Positions 35,126 to 43,824 of a DNA stretch of 64,000 bases are shown here, piece by piece. This DNA is from Segniliparus rotundus DSM 44985. Its GTDB lineage: Bacteria; Actinomycetota; Actinomycetes; Mycobacteriales; Mycobacteriaceae. Numbering within the stretch: position 1 is the stretch's first letter; each line of letters begins with the position of its first letter. The notes beneath the pieces were generated by a model, which did no database searches, was not told the origin of the DNA, and worked only from the letters and a program-made list of their open reading frames with translations. Position numbers and translations under genes: made by a program. The stretch is taken from contig NC_014168.1 of the NCBI RefSeq assembly GCF_000092825.1, positions 1,293,946 through 1,357,945 on the forward strand. The letters run 5' to 3'.

Positions 35126-38100
35126 GCGCTGAAGCGAGTGGCTCGGTGCCCGTCAACGTGCGTTCGCTGCGGGCGACTCCGGCGCAACGGCGGCTGATGC
35201 TCGCCGCGCAGCTGCGTCCGAGCGATCCGTCCGCGAACTACGCTTTGCTGTGCAAATGTGCCGAGGGCACTGATCCGCATCGGCTGGCCCGCGCTATATG
35301 CCGCGCGTTTCAGGAGCACGAGTCCTTCAACGAGGTGTTCCGCGCGGACGCGGACGGCCAGGTCTTCGCCGAGCTGTCCTGGGGTCGATGCGAGTGCCCG
35401 GTCGCCAGCTACACCACGTTCGCGCAGCTCCAATCGGCTGTCCGGGCTCGGGCGGACACCCCGGTGGACGTCGGCGTCTGGCCGCTGTTCCAGGTGGAAG
35501 TGGCGACTGTGGGCGAGGATGTGTACTTCGCCTTCACCGGTTCGCACTTGACGTGCGACGCGTTCGGCTTCTACCAGCTCGTCGAGGACTTCGACCGGAA
35601 ATACGAGAATATCGACGCGCCGCTGCCGTACACGAAATCGCCTTCTTCGGCGTGCGCGCCGAGCGAGGCGCCGCAGGATGAACTGCGCGAATACTTCGAG
35701 GACTTGTTCGCCGGAGTCGACAGCTTGGCGATCGGCGGCTGGGAGCGGCGCGATGCGTCCGGTCGCATAGCGGGCGTTGTGCAGCGGTATGCGACGGCGG
35801 CCCACCAGTATCAGCAGGCGGGCCAGATCGCGGCGCAACTGGCAGTTCGCCGGTTCTCTGTGCTGTTGGCCGCGTATGGGCTGATGGTCGCGTGCCTTTC
35901 CCGGCAGCGCGTCGTCGCGATCGCGACACCGCTGTCGAACCGGCGCTCCGGGGAAAGCGCCGCGACTCGCGGGCTCATGATGAACACGCTGCCGGTGCGT
36001 GTGGACCTGGAGAGTTGCGCGACATTCGCCGAGCTGTGCGCGGACGTCGACCGACAGGTCGAATCGCTTCTGAAGTACGAATCGTGCTCGGTCGCAGATG
36101 TGGCGCGCGGCGTGTTCAAAGGCGCCGACGTCAACGCCACCATGCCCTCGGCGAACTTCACGCTGTACCCGCGTCCGCTTGCCCCCGTGTTCAACGGGGC
36201 GAAGGCGGTGCCCGTCCAGGTCGGCCGCGAGTACATCCAGTATCCGCTCGGCCTGGCGATCGAGGTGGACGGCGACGAGGTGACGCTCATCGTCGAGCGG
36301 GCGCGCTGTGTGCCCGACATTGACTTCGCAGACATGTACTGGGCGATTGTCGAGCAGGCTTCGCGGCAGACCGACGTCCCGCTCGACCTGCTGGGGTGGA
36401 CGAGGTCGGCTGCCTGCGCGAGCCGTTACCCGGCTCGGCGGTCCTTCACGCCGCCCCGCACGGTGACCGAGGAGTTTTCGGCGGCGGTCGCCCGTTCCCG
36501 AGAAGCCGTCGCCGTCGAGTGCGGCAGCCGCAGCATCACCTATGCCGAACTGGACGCGGCGTCCGACGCGGTGGCCGCTCAGATCGCCGCCGCGGCCCCT
36601 GGGCCGCACATGGGCCTCTGCATGCGGCCGTCCATCGAGCTCATCACGATGATGCTGGGCATTCTCAAGGCGGGCTTGGCGTACCTGCCGCTGCCGCCGG
36701 ACCTGCCAGCCGCACGAGTGGAGTCCATTGTGCGGACGTGCGACGGTTTGGTCGTCGCTGGAAATCTGCCGAGTCCATGGCTCGAAATACCAGGATTGCG
36801 GTCGTGGGCCGGGGATCCCGGGCGGCTCGGGGCGCCTCGACCGGCGGGCCCGCAGGACGCCGCGTACGTGATGTTCACCTCGGGCACCACCGGCCGCCCC
36901 AAGGGCGTTCCGGTTTCGCACGAGGCCACGACGAGCTCGCTGAAATCCCTGGCTGAAGCGATGCCGATGCGGGACTCCCGATGGTGCCTCTACCATTCCT
37001 ATGCCTTCGACATATCGGTGTGGGAGATATTCGGCTCCCTGCTTTTCGGCGGCGTGCTGTGCATTCCGGAAGTTGAGGAGCGGGCCGATCCGGACCGGAT
37101 GGCTGCGTTCGTCTCCCGGTCGGGCGTCCAGATCCTCGGCCAAACGCCGTCCGCGTTCGAGCTGTTGGGCCCTCGTCTGGCGGCGGGAACCCGGCACGAT
37201 TTGCGCAGCGTGGTGTTCTGCGGGGAGCGCCTGGATTTTCACATCCTCCGTGATTTCGCCCGAGCCCACCCGCAGGTCCGGCTCATCAACCTGTACGGCA
37301 TCACCGAGACGACGATCCACTCGACGTTCTACCAGCTCCCGCGCGACCAGCGTGTCTGGCCTGAGGCTTCTGTGATCGGCGTGCCGCTCGCCGACACCTC
37401 GCTCGCGGTGGTGGACGGCGAGCGCAGGGTAGTGCCCCGAGGGTGCGCGGGCGAGATCGCCATTGGCGGGGTGAGCGTGATGCGAGGGTACTTGGGCCAG
37501 GAGGCGCTGACCCGTGAGCGGGTGGTGGCTGTCGAGGGTCAGCGGATGTACCTCACCGGCGATCTCGCCATGGTCGGGCCGGGCGGCGAACTGGTGTACC
37601 TCGACCGCATCGATTCGCAGGTGCAAGTGCGCGGGCACCGGGTGGAGCTCGGCGAGATCGAGCGGACGCTCTTGGACTCTGGCGAGGTCGCAGGGGTGTG
37701 CGCGACCGCCAATGGAGAGGGGGTCGCCCGTGAGCTCGCAGCGTTCGTGGTCCTCGCGCCGGGCGGCGACGTGCACCGCGCGCGCGAGCACATCCGGTCG
37801 CGGCTGCCGTCCTACATGGTTCCTGGGCGGATCGTCGCCGTGGAGGCGTTGCCGCTGAACGCCAATGGCAAGACCGACCGCATCGCGGTGGCGGCCCTGC
37901 TGGAGGCAGAAGCGGAACGACGCTCGGAAAACGGGTCGGAGAGCCGGGACCAGGACCTGGTCGCCGAGGTCATGCGGCTATGGGCCGACGTCCTCGACCA
38001 CGACGAGTTCACCCCTGCGTCGCGGTTCTTCGACGTGGGCGGCACGTCCGCGTCGTTGTTGCGGGTGAGCCGGGAGATCCGAAGCAGGTTCGGCGTGGAC

Positions 38101-38199
38101 GAGCTGGACGTGATCGATCTGTTCGAGCACTGCACCCCGGCCGCCACAGCGGCATTACTGCACGAACGGCACCGTGTGACGCGGGTGGCCGCCCAATGA
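35122..38199 (+). CDS. Non-ribosomal peptide synthetase module, C-A-PCP
   Basis: 1025 residues. Condensation-type domain ~15-440; its active motif reads SHLTCDAFG (H142, D146), so the first His of HHxxxDG is Ser and the Gly is Ala. Adenylation domain ~455-930 with FTSGTTGRPKG from 585, YAFDISVWEIFG, NLYGITETTIHS and QVQVRGHRVELGEIE, ending NANGKTDR. A carrier domain follows with GGTS (Ser976). Specificity pocket residues appear as D, I, W ... L, I, H, starting with Asp, so an ordinary alpha-amino acid is likely; I cannot name it. No thioesterase or reductase; release must be by another protein of the operon, perhaps the TE of the neighbouring PKS. Confidence 0.88.
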   Translation: MSAEASGSVPVNVRSLRATPAQRRLMLAAQLRPSDPSANYALLCKCAEGTDPHRLARAICRAFQEHESFNEVFRADADGQVFAELSWGRCECPVASYTTFAQLQSAVRARADTPVDVGVWPLFQVEVATVGEDVYFAFTGSHLTCDAFGFYQLVEDFDRKYENIDAPLPYTKSPSSACAPSEAPQDELREYFEDLFAGVDSLAIGGWERRDASGRIAGVVQRYATAAHQYQQAGQIAAQLAVRRFSVLLAAYGLMVACLSRQRVVAIATPLSNRRSGESAATRGLMMNTLPVRVDLESCATFAELCADVDRQVESLLKYESCSVADVARGVFKGADVNATMPSANFTLYPRPLAPVFNGAKAVPVQVGREYIQYPLGLAIEVDGDEVTLIVERARCVPDIDFADMYWAIVEQASRQTDVPLDLLGWTRSAACASRYPARRSFTPPRTVTEEFSAAVARSREAVAVECGSRSITYAELDAASDAVAAQIAAAAPGPHMGLCMRPSIELITMMLGILKAGLAYLPLPPDLPAARVESIVRTCDGLVVAGNLPSPWLEIPGLRSWAGDPGRLGAPRPAGPQDAAYVMFTSGTTGRPKGVPVSHEATTSSLKSLAEAMPMRDSRWCLYHSYAFDISVWEIFGSLLFGGVLCIPEVEERADPDRMAAFVSRSGVQILGQTPSAFELLGPRLAAGTRHDLRSVVFCGERLDFHILRDFARAHPQVRLINLYGITETTIHSTFYQLPRDQRVWPEASVIGVPLADTSLAVVDGERRVVPRGCAGEIAIGGVSVMRGYLGQEALTRERVVAVEGQRMYLTGDLAMVGPGGELVYLDRIDSQVQVRGHRVELGEIERTLLDSGEVAGVCATANGEGVARELAAFVVLAPGGDVHRAREHIRSRLPSYMVPGRIVAVEALPLNANGKTDRIAVAALLEAEAERRSENGSESRDQDLVAEVMRLWADVLDHDEFTPASRFFDVGGTSASLLRVSREIRSRFGVDELDVIDLFEHCTPAATAALLHERHRVTRVAAQ

Positions 38200-38212
38200 G
38201 GAGGCATGGTTT

Positions 38213-41143
38213 TTGAGCAGCGCACTGTTGAGGTCCGGCGACGTGCTCGCCGCTGGTGTGGACCGGGTCGGCGGCAAAGCGATGGGCCTGGCGCGATTGG
38301 AGAGCGCTGGTGCGCGGGTGCCGCATTGGGCGGTGCTCGGCGTCGAGGCTTTCCAGGCGCATCTGTGCCAGGCGGGCCTGGCGGAACAGGCCGCGGAGCT
38401 TGTGTGCGCCGGACTGCGGGGCGAGGCATCTGGGGCTGCTGCGCGCGCGCTGCAACAGGCCATCTGCGACTATCCGCTGGACCCGGCGGTCGGTGAGGCT
38501 CTGCGGACGTTCCTCGACAGCGCGGAGCCGCTCGCCGTGCGCAGTTCGGCCACGGGGGAGGACGGAGCAGACCACTCGTTCGCGGGCGTCTACACCAGTT
38601 ACTTGTACCGGCAGGGGCTAGACCAGGTCGCCGACGCCATTCGGGCGTGCTGGGCCTCTGCTTTCAGCGAGCGGGCGCTGGCGTACCGGCGGGCCTCGGG
38701 CCGCAACGACGACTCCGTCGGCGTCGGCGTTGTCGTCCAGCACATGGCGACCGGCGATGTCTCGGGCGTCATGTTCACGCGGAATCCTGTCACGGAGGCC
38801 GCCGACGAGATGCTCATCAGCGCGTGCTGGGGGCTTGGCGAAGGCGTGGTGGACGGCTCCTGCAACACCGACGAATTCCTGGTCTCGCACGAAGGATATG
38901 AGATTTCGGCGACGATCGCGGACAAGGACGTGATGGTTGTGCGCGCTGATGGGCAGGGCACCAAGCAGGTCGCCGTGCCTGCGGGCCGCCGAGACCTTCG
39001 GTGTCTGACCCCCGCGCAGACCGAGGAACTCGCGAGAACGGGCCTCGCGGTCGCGTCTGCCCTGGGCAGTCCGCAGGACATCGAGTGGACTTTCCGAGGG
39101 GACGAACTTGTCCTGCTGCAAACCCGTCCCATCACCACGCTGCGATCGGCCCCTCTGGGCGATTGGCAGACGGTGTGGGACAACAGCAATATCCAGGAGA
39201 GCTTCAACGGCGTCACGTTGCCGCTGACGTTCTCGTGGGCTTCGGCTGTGTATCGCGCTATTTTCCGAGAGACACTGCGCTTGCTCGGCGTTCGGGCGAA
39301 GAAGATCAGGGACTACGAGCCCATGCTGCGCAACATGGTGGGCTTGGTGTCCGGCAGGGTCTACTACAACATCAACAACTGGTACCGCGTCTTGCAATTG
39401 GCTCCTTCTTTCGACCGCAAGAAAGAGGACGCCGAGAAGATGCTCGGCGTGCAGAACCCCGTCGAATTCATTAGCGACCAGCAGCTGACCAAGCGTGAGA
39501 AATTCCGCAAGGCGCAGAGCCTCCTGCCCGTCGCGGTCGGGTGGATCTGGCGGATCTGCGTGCGCCGAAGATCGATCCGCAACTTCCAGCGCGACGCCAA
39601 CGCCGGGCTGCTCCAATTGCGCGAGCGCGGCGAGAACGCGCGCGATCTCGCCGAACTGCTCGCCATCGCCGAGGAAGCGCTACGACTGTTCGACCGTTGG
39701 GCGATACCGATGTTCAATGATTTCTTCCTCAGCATCCAAGCCGGGCGTGTGCGCCGCATGATCGGCCGCAGCGGAGCCGCGAACACGGACGAGACCGTTG
39801 CGGGTCTGCTCGCGGCGCACGAGGCCATCGAATCCATCGAGCCGACGTTGCAGTTGATGCGGATCGCGCTCCAGATCCAACGCGACGAGCGCTGGGCGGC
39901 GACGCTGAACGACGCGGAGCCGTTGTCGGCCCTTGAGAAGCTCTGCGAGCTGGCTCCGCAGATCGGCGCGCAACTCGACGTGTTCGTCGAGCGCTACGGC
40001 GACCGGTGCATGGGCGAGCAGAAGCTGGAGACGATCTCACTGCGCCAGGACCGGTCCTTCCTCGCCAAGATTTTGCGCAACTACATCGCTGACCCCGATT
40101 TGGACCCTGTGGCGTTCGAGAAGTCGCAGCACGCGCGGCAGAAAAAGTTCGAGGAGCAGGTGCTGTCCGGATTGCCCAGGTTCCGCCGCTGGCGGTTGGG
40201 GCGGGTGCTGGCGAGCGCTCGTGACGCGGTGCGCTCGCGGGAGAGCATGCGCTTTACCCGCACCCGGCTGATCGGCGTCGGGCGGTTGCTCTACACCAAG
40301 GTGGGGCAGTTGCTGCACGCGGCAGGCTGTCTGGACGATCCTCGGCAGGTCTTCTACCTCTCCATGGATGAAATCTCCGCTTTCGCCGAGGGCCGGGCGG
40401 TGACGACACGGCTGGCCGAGCTCGCGCGCTTGCGGGCCGCCGAGTTCGCCGAATACGAGGACGAGGAGCCACAGAATCAGTTCGTGACCTTCGGCTCCCC
40501 GTATACCGGGCGCCGGTCCACGCCTGCCGCGCCGCGAGCCAGCTCCGACGGCCAGGTGCTGCGCGGGGTCGGGTGCTGCCCCGGAGTGGTCGAAGGCCAG
40601 ACCCAGGTCGTGCTCAGCCCCTTGGACGATCTGAACGTGCGCGGCAAGATCCTGGTCACCGTGCGCACTGACCCAGGATGGGGACCATTGTTCCCAGGAT
40701 TGGCGGGGTTGCTGGTCGAGCGCGGGAGCACCCTCTCGCACTCTGCGGTCCTCGCCCGTGAACTGGGCATTCCCGCTGTCGTGGGTGTGCCTGGGCTGAT
40801 GCGCGGCATCACCGGCGGCGAGCGGGTGCGGCTGGACGGCGGCACCGGCACGGTATGGCGGCTCGGCGGAGCCGTCGCGGAGCCCGAGGGCGGGCACCAG
40901 CTCGACATCGCTGCGTTGGTCCGGGAATTGGTGCGGGCGCGGCTCGAAATCACGGAAGTCGACGACGGTGTGCCGCTGTTGGACTACGGGATGGACTCGG
41001 TGCGAGCCGCAGAGCTCGTGGCCGATCTCGAAGTCGCATTCGGCATAGAGATTGACGACGAGGAAGCCGAAACGTTGGTGACGGTGCGCGATATCGTCGA
41101 GCATATCGGCGGCGCGTCAATGAGCGGCATTGCCGATTTATGA
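38213..41143 (+). CDS. PEP-synthase/rifampin-phosphotransferase-like enzyme fused to a carrier protein
   Basis: 976 residues. PPDK-type ATP-grasp domain at ~1-310 (GGKAMGLARLESAGARVP, PLAVRSSATGEDGADHSFAG, GSPQDIEWTF, LLQTRPI), a ~440-residue middle region, then the swivelling phosphohistidine domain with STLSHSAVLARELGIPAVVG; His843 is the predicted phosphocarrier. Residues ~895-976 are an acyl-carrier domain, LLDYGMDSVRAAEL with Ser929. Order ATP-grasp/middle/His matches RPH and PigC/TamQ-like condensing enzymes. A carrier domain on such a protein is unusual and implies the acceptor is held as a thioester. TTG start chosen because GAGGAGG lies 9 bases upstream and the frame begins there. 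Confidence 0.85.
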   Translation: MSSALLRSGDVLAAGVDRVGGKAMGLARLESAGARVPHWAVLGVEAFQAHLCQAGLAEQAAELVCAGLRGEASGAAARALQQAICDYPLDPAVGEALRTFLDSAEPLAVRSSATGEDGADHSFAGVYTSYLYRQGLDQVADAIRACWASAFSERALAYRRASGRNDDSVGVGVVVQHMATGDVSGVMFTRNPVTEAADEMLISACWGLGEGVVDGSCNTDEFLVSHEGYEISATIADKDVMVVRADGQGTKQVAVPAGRRDLRCLTPAQTEELARTGLAVASALGSPQDIEWTFRGDELVLLQTRPITTLRSAPLGDWQTVWDNSNIQESFNGVTLPLTFSWASAVYRAIFRETLRLLGVRAKKIRDYEPMLRNMVGLVSGRVYYNINNWYRVLQLAPSFDRKKEDAEKMLGVQNPVEFISDQQLTKREKFRKAQSLLPVAVGWIWRICVRRRSIRNFQRDANAGLLQLRERGENARDLAELLAIAEEALRLFDRWAIPMFNDFFLSIQAGRVRRMIGRSGAANTDETVAGLLAAHEAIESIEPTLQLMRIALQIQRDERWAATLNDAEPLSALEKLCELAPQIGAQLDVFVERYGDRCMGEQKLETISLRQDRSFLAKILRNYIADPDLDPVAFEKSQHARQKKFEEQVLSGLPRFRRWRLGRVLASARDAVRSRESMRFTRTRLIGVGRLLYTKVGQLLHAAGCLDDPRQVFYLSMDEISAFAEGRAVTTRLAELARLRAAEFAEYEDEEPQNQFVTFGSPYTGRRSTPAAPRASSDGQVLRGVGCCPGVVEGQTQVVLSPLDDLNVRGKILVTVRTDPGWGPLFPGLAGLLVERGSTLSHSAVLARELGIPAVVGVPGLMRGITGGERVRLDGGTGTVWRLGGAVAEPEGGHQLDIAALVRELVRARLEITEVDDGVPLLDYGMDSVRAAELVADLEVAFGIEIDDEEAETLVTVRDIVEHIGGASMSGIADL

Positions 41144-43824
41144 CCGCCGAACACGAGTCGTTTCTTGCGGACGCCAATGCGTATGCGGAGCATGTGCGCC
41201 CCGCAGTGTCCCGCGTGCTGCGGGCGTGCGGCCTCGACGTCGCCTATTCGTCCGCGCAGGGCGACCGTCTGTGCCGGGCCGACGACCCGCACGCGCAGCG
41301 TCCGGTCTTGGACATGGTGGGCGGCTACGGGGCCAGCTTGTTCGGCCATAACCACCCCCGGCTCGTGGCCGCCCTCGTCCAAGCGTTGCAGGGCGCGACG
41401 CCTGTGAACGCCCAAGCCAGTGTGCGGATGTCGTCGGCGAGGCTGGCCGCGCGTCTCTCCGGGCTTGTGGGCGAGACGACGGGCCGCTCGTACGTCGTGA
41501 CGTTCGGCTGCACCGGCGCGGATGCTGTCGAAGCGGCGATGAAACACGCTGTGGCCGAACGTGTCCGACGGCTGGATTCTGCGCAGGAGCGGCTGGAACG
41601 GGCGGCGCGCTGGGTCCGCCGCGAGCACGTCGGCGGCCAACGAGCCCCAGGCGCGGGCGGCGGGGAGCGCTGGGACGACGTGTTGGCCAATTCGATGGCG
41701 GCGGTGCAGGCCTTGCGGATCGCCGCGCCATCGTTCGCCTCGTTGGGCGGCGCTTTCCACGGCAAGACTGCGGGTGCGGCGATTCTGACCGAAACAGTCG
41801 ACGCCGGGGACGGGTTCCGTGTGCCGGGTCCTCGCCGGGTGCGCCTCGACTCGTGGAGCCCCGATGAGATCGTCCGCGCCGCTGACTCCGAAATGCGCAC
41901 GGTCGTGCTCGCCGACTTCGACGCGCGGGGCCGACCGTCGTTGTCCGAGGAGCGCATCTCGACGCTGGCCGCGTGCTTCGTCGAACCGATCCTCGGCGAG
42001 GGCGGCGTGCGCGAGGTGCCTGCGGCCGTGCTGCGGGCGATGCGCGAACTGGCGGACCGGCACGGGGCGGCGCTGGTGTTCGACGAGATCCAAACGGGCA
42101 TGGGGCGGACCGGCGCGTTTCTTGCCTCGGAGCAGTCCGGCGTGGCTGCCGACTACTATTTGCTGGCCAAGTCGCTCGGCGGCGGTGTGGCCAAGTTGTC
42201 CGCGATGCTTGTCGAACAACATCGGTACGTGGACGACTTCGGCAGGTACCACACGTCGACCTTCGCCGACGACGACCTGTCGGCTGTTGTGGCGCTGACG
42301 GCGCTCGACTTGCTCGCAGGTCTGGCTCCTTCCCTGCCTGTCTTGGCCGACGCGTTGCACGCGGATCTGAGCCAGCTCGTCGAGCGTTGGCCGACGGTGT
42401 TCGCAGAATTGCGCGGCCGAGGCCTGCTGCTCGGACTCGAATTGCGCCCGGCGCAGGCGGACTCGCCGCTGCTCCGCGGGCTCGTCGGATCCGACGGATG
42501 GGGCTACATCGTCTCCGGTTATCTGCTTGAGCGCCACGCGGTCCGGGTGCTGCCGACGTTGTCGGCTCCGCTGACGCTGCGCATCGAGCCGTCGGCGTAC
42601 CTGAACGACGAGGACCGCGCGCAGCTCGTCGGGGCACTCGACGAGACCGCCGCGCGGCTCAGCAGCCGCGACTACGCGGGCCTGCTGAGCCACTTGGCCC
42701 GCCCGCCTGTCGGACGTTGGCGCCCGCCCCGGCGTCCGCGCCGCGCGCTTGCGCGCTCTGCGCCGCGGCCTCAGGGAACAGTGCGCCGAGCGGCTTTTTT
42801 GGCGAACTTGGAAGGCCCGAGCACTGTGCGCCTCCTTGCCCCGGAGCTGGCTTCGTGGACCGACGCGCAATGCGCGGCGGCGCTCGACCGCATGCTGGGC
42901 GAGCTCAAACCCTTCGAAGTGTCTCGGCACACCGTGTCCTCGCCTGTCGCGGGCCCGCTGGAAGTCTCGGTGATCGGGGTCCCGTTCTCCGCCGCGCAGG
43001 CCTCGCGCCTGTTGCACGCGGGGGAGCGGCCCTGGCTGAGCGGCGTGGTTCTCGAAGCGGTCGCATTGGCGGCAAGTCTGGGAGCCTCCGTGGTCGGACT
43101 CGGCGCGTACACCTCCATTGTCACCGGATCGGCGCGCGACATCGTTGAAGACGGCCTGCTCGTCACGTCGGGAAACTCGCTCGCGGCGGCCTGCGCGTGG
43201 CAGGCGGTCCGGCGTTTCGCCGATGACCGTGCGGGCTCGGCGGACGGGATCCGGGTGGCGGTGGTGGGCGCGTTGGGCAACATTGGCGAGGTGCTGGCCC
43301 AGTTGTTGGCCGAAACGGCCGACACTTTGGTGCTGGTGGGCAGGCCAGGGTCGGCCCGGCGACTGCGCCGCCTCGGCGACTCGTTGAGCGCGACCACATG
43401 TGTGCAGGTCAGCGAGGACATAGAAGTTCTGCGCGGTTGCGATGTGGTCGTGACTGCCAGCAACTCGCCGCACCCGATTGTCCAGCCACAACACTTGCCC
43501 CCCGGAACGCCGAGGCTGGTGTACGACCTCGCGGTGCCTGGCGATGTCGCGTTGCCTGTGGCCGGGCTCGCGCATGTGCGTTGGTACGCAGGAGGGCGCA
43601 TGTGCCTCCCGATGCGGCAGCGCGTCGTGTTCGAAGGCACAGGGCTTGCGCCCGGCGTGGTCTACGCCTGCATGGCCGAGACCATGTTGTTGGGGTTCGA
43701 GCCGGACGCCGGGGTGGCGTCGCACGGACCGCTCACTGCTGACAGTGTGCGATCCGCGGCTTGCCTCGCCGCCCGGCACGGTTTTGAGTTCGTGGACACC
43801 CGAAAGATCGGAATCTCCGTATGA
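41140..43824 (+). CDS. Aminotransferase fused to an acyl-ACP-reductase-like domain
   Basis: 894 residues. Residues ~1-500: class III PLP aminotransferase (GYGASLFGHNHPRL, VFDEIQTGMGRTG, PLP Lys344 in LLAKSLGGG). Residues ~545-894 align by eye with cyanobacterial acyl-ACP reductase (AAR): GLGAYTSIVT, TSGNSLAAACA, the NADP loop VAVVGALGNIG (706-716), ASNSPHPIV, and C844 in VVYACMAETMLLGFE, which corresponds to the AAR catalytic Cys that forms the acyl-enzyme. Together these would reduce an acyl-ACP to an aldehyde and transaminate it to a primary fatty amine. TamH (tambjamine) and PigE (prodigiosin) combine the same two activities. Coupled by 4-base overlaps to both dikinase-like neighbours. Confidence 0.88.
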   Translation: MTAEHESFLADANAYAEHVRPAVSRVLRACGLDVAYSSAQGDRLCRADDPHAQRPVLDMVGGYGASLFGHNHPRLVAALVQALQGATPVNAQASVRMSSARLAARLSGLVGETTGRSYVVTFGCTGADAVEAAMKHAVAERVRRLDSAQERLERAARWVRREHVGGQRAPGAGGGERWDDVLANSMAAVQALRIAAPSFASLGGAFHGKTAGAAILTETVDAGDGFRVPGPRRVRLDSWSPDEIVRAADSEMRTVVLADFDARGRPSLSEERISTLAACFVEPILGEGGVREVPAAVLRAMRELADRHGAALVFDEIQTGMGRTGAFLASEQSGVAADYYLLAKSLGGGVAKLSAMLVEQHRYVDDFGRYHTSTFADDDLSAVVALTALDLLAGLAPSLPVLADALHADLSQLVERWPTVFAELRGRGLLLGLELRPAQADSPLLRGLVGSDGWGYIVSGYLLERHAVRVLPTLSAPLTLRIEPSAYLNDEDRAQLVGALDETAARLSSRDYAGLLSHLARPPVGRWRPPRRPRRALARSAPRPQGTVRRAAFLANLEGPSTVRLLAPELASWTDAQCAAALDRMLGELKPFEVSRHTVSSPVAGPLEVSVIGVPFSAAQASRLLHAGERPWLSGVVLEAVALAASLGASVVGLGAYTSIVTGSARDIVEDGLLVTSGNSLAAACAWQAVRRFADDRAGSADGIRVAVVGALGNIGEVLAQLLAETADTLVLVGRPGSARRLRRLGDSLSATTCVQVSEDIEVLRGCDVVVTASNSPHPIVQPQHLPPGTPRLVYDLAVPGDVALPVAGLAHVRWYAGGRMCLPMRQRVVFEGTGLAPGVVYACMAETMLLGFEPDAGVASHGPLTADSVRSAACLAARHGFEFVDTRKIGISV

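Noticed and set aside
35047-37791. Long minus-strand open frame opposite the NRPS
   Set aside because: Arg/His-rich composition with no domain signature; the plus strand encodes conserved C, A and PCP motifs.
35122-38199. Naming the amino acid activated by the NRPS A domain
   Set aside because: Pocket residues read by eye do not match a signature I can trust without alignment.
40984-43779. Long minus-strand open frame opposite the aminotransferase-reductase gene
   Set aside because: Shadow frame; the opposite strand has a full set of PLP and NADP motifs.
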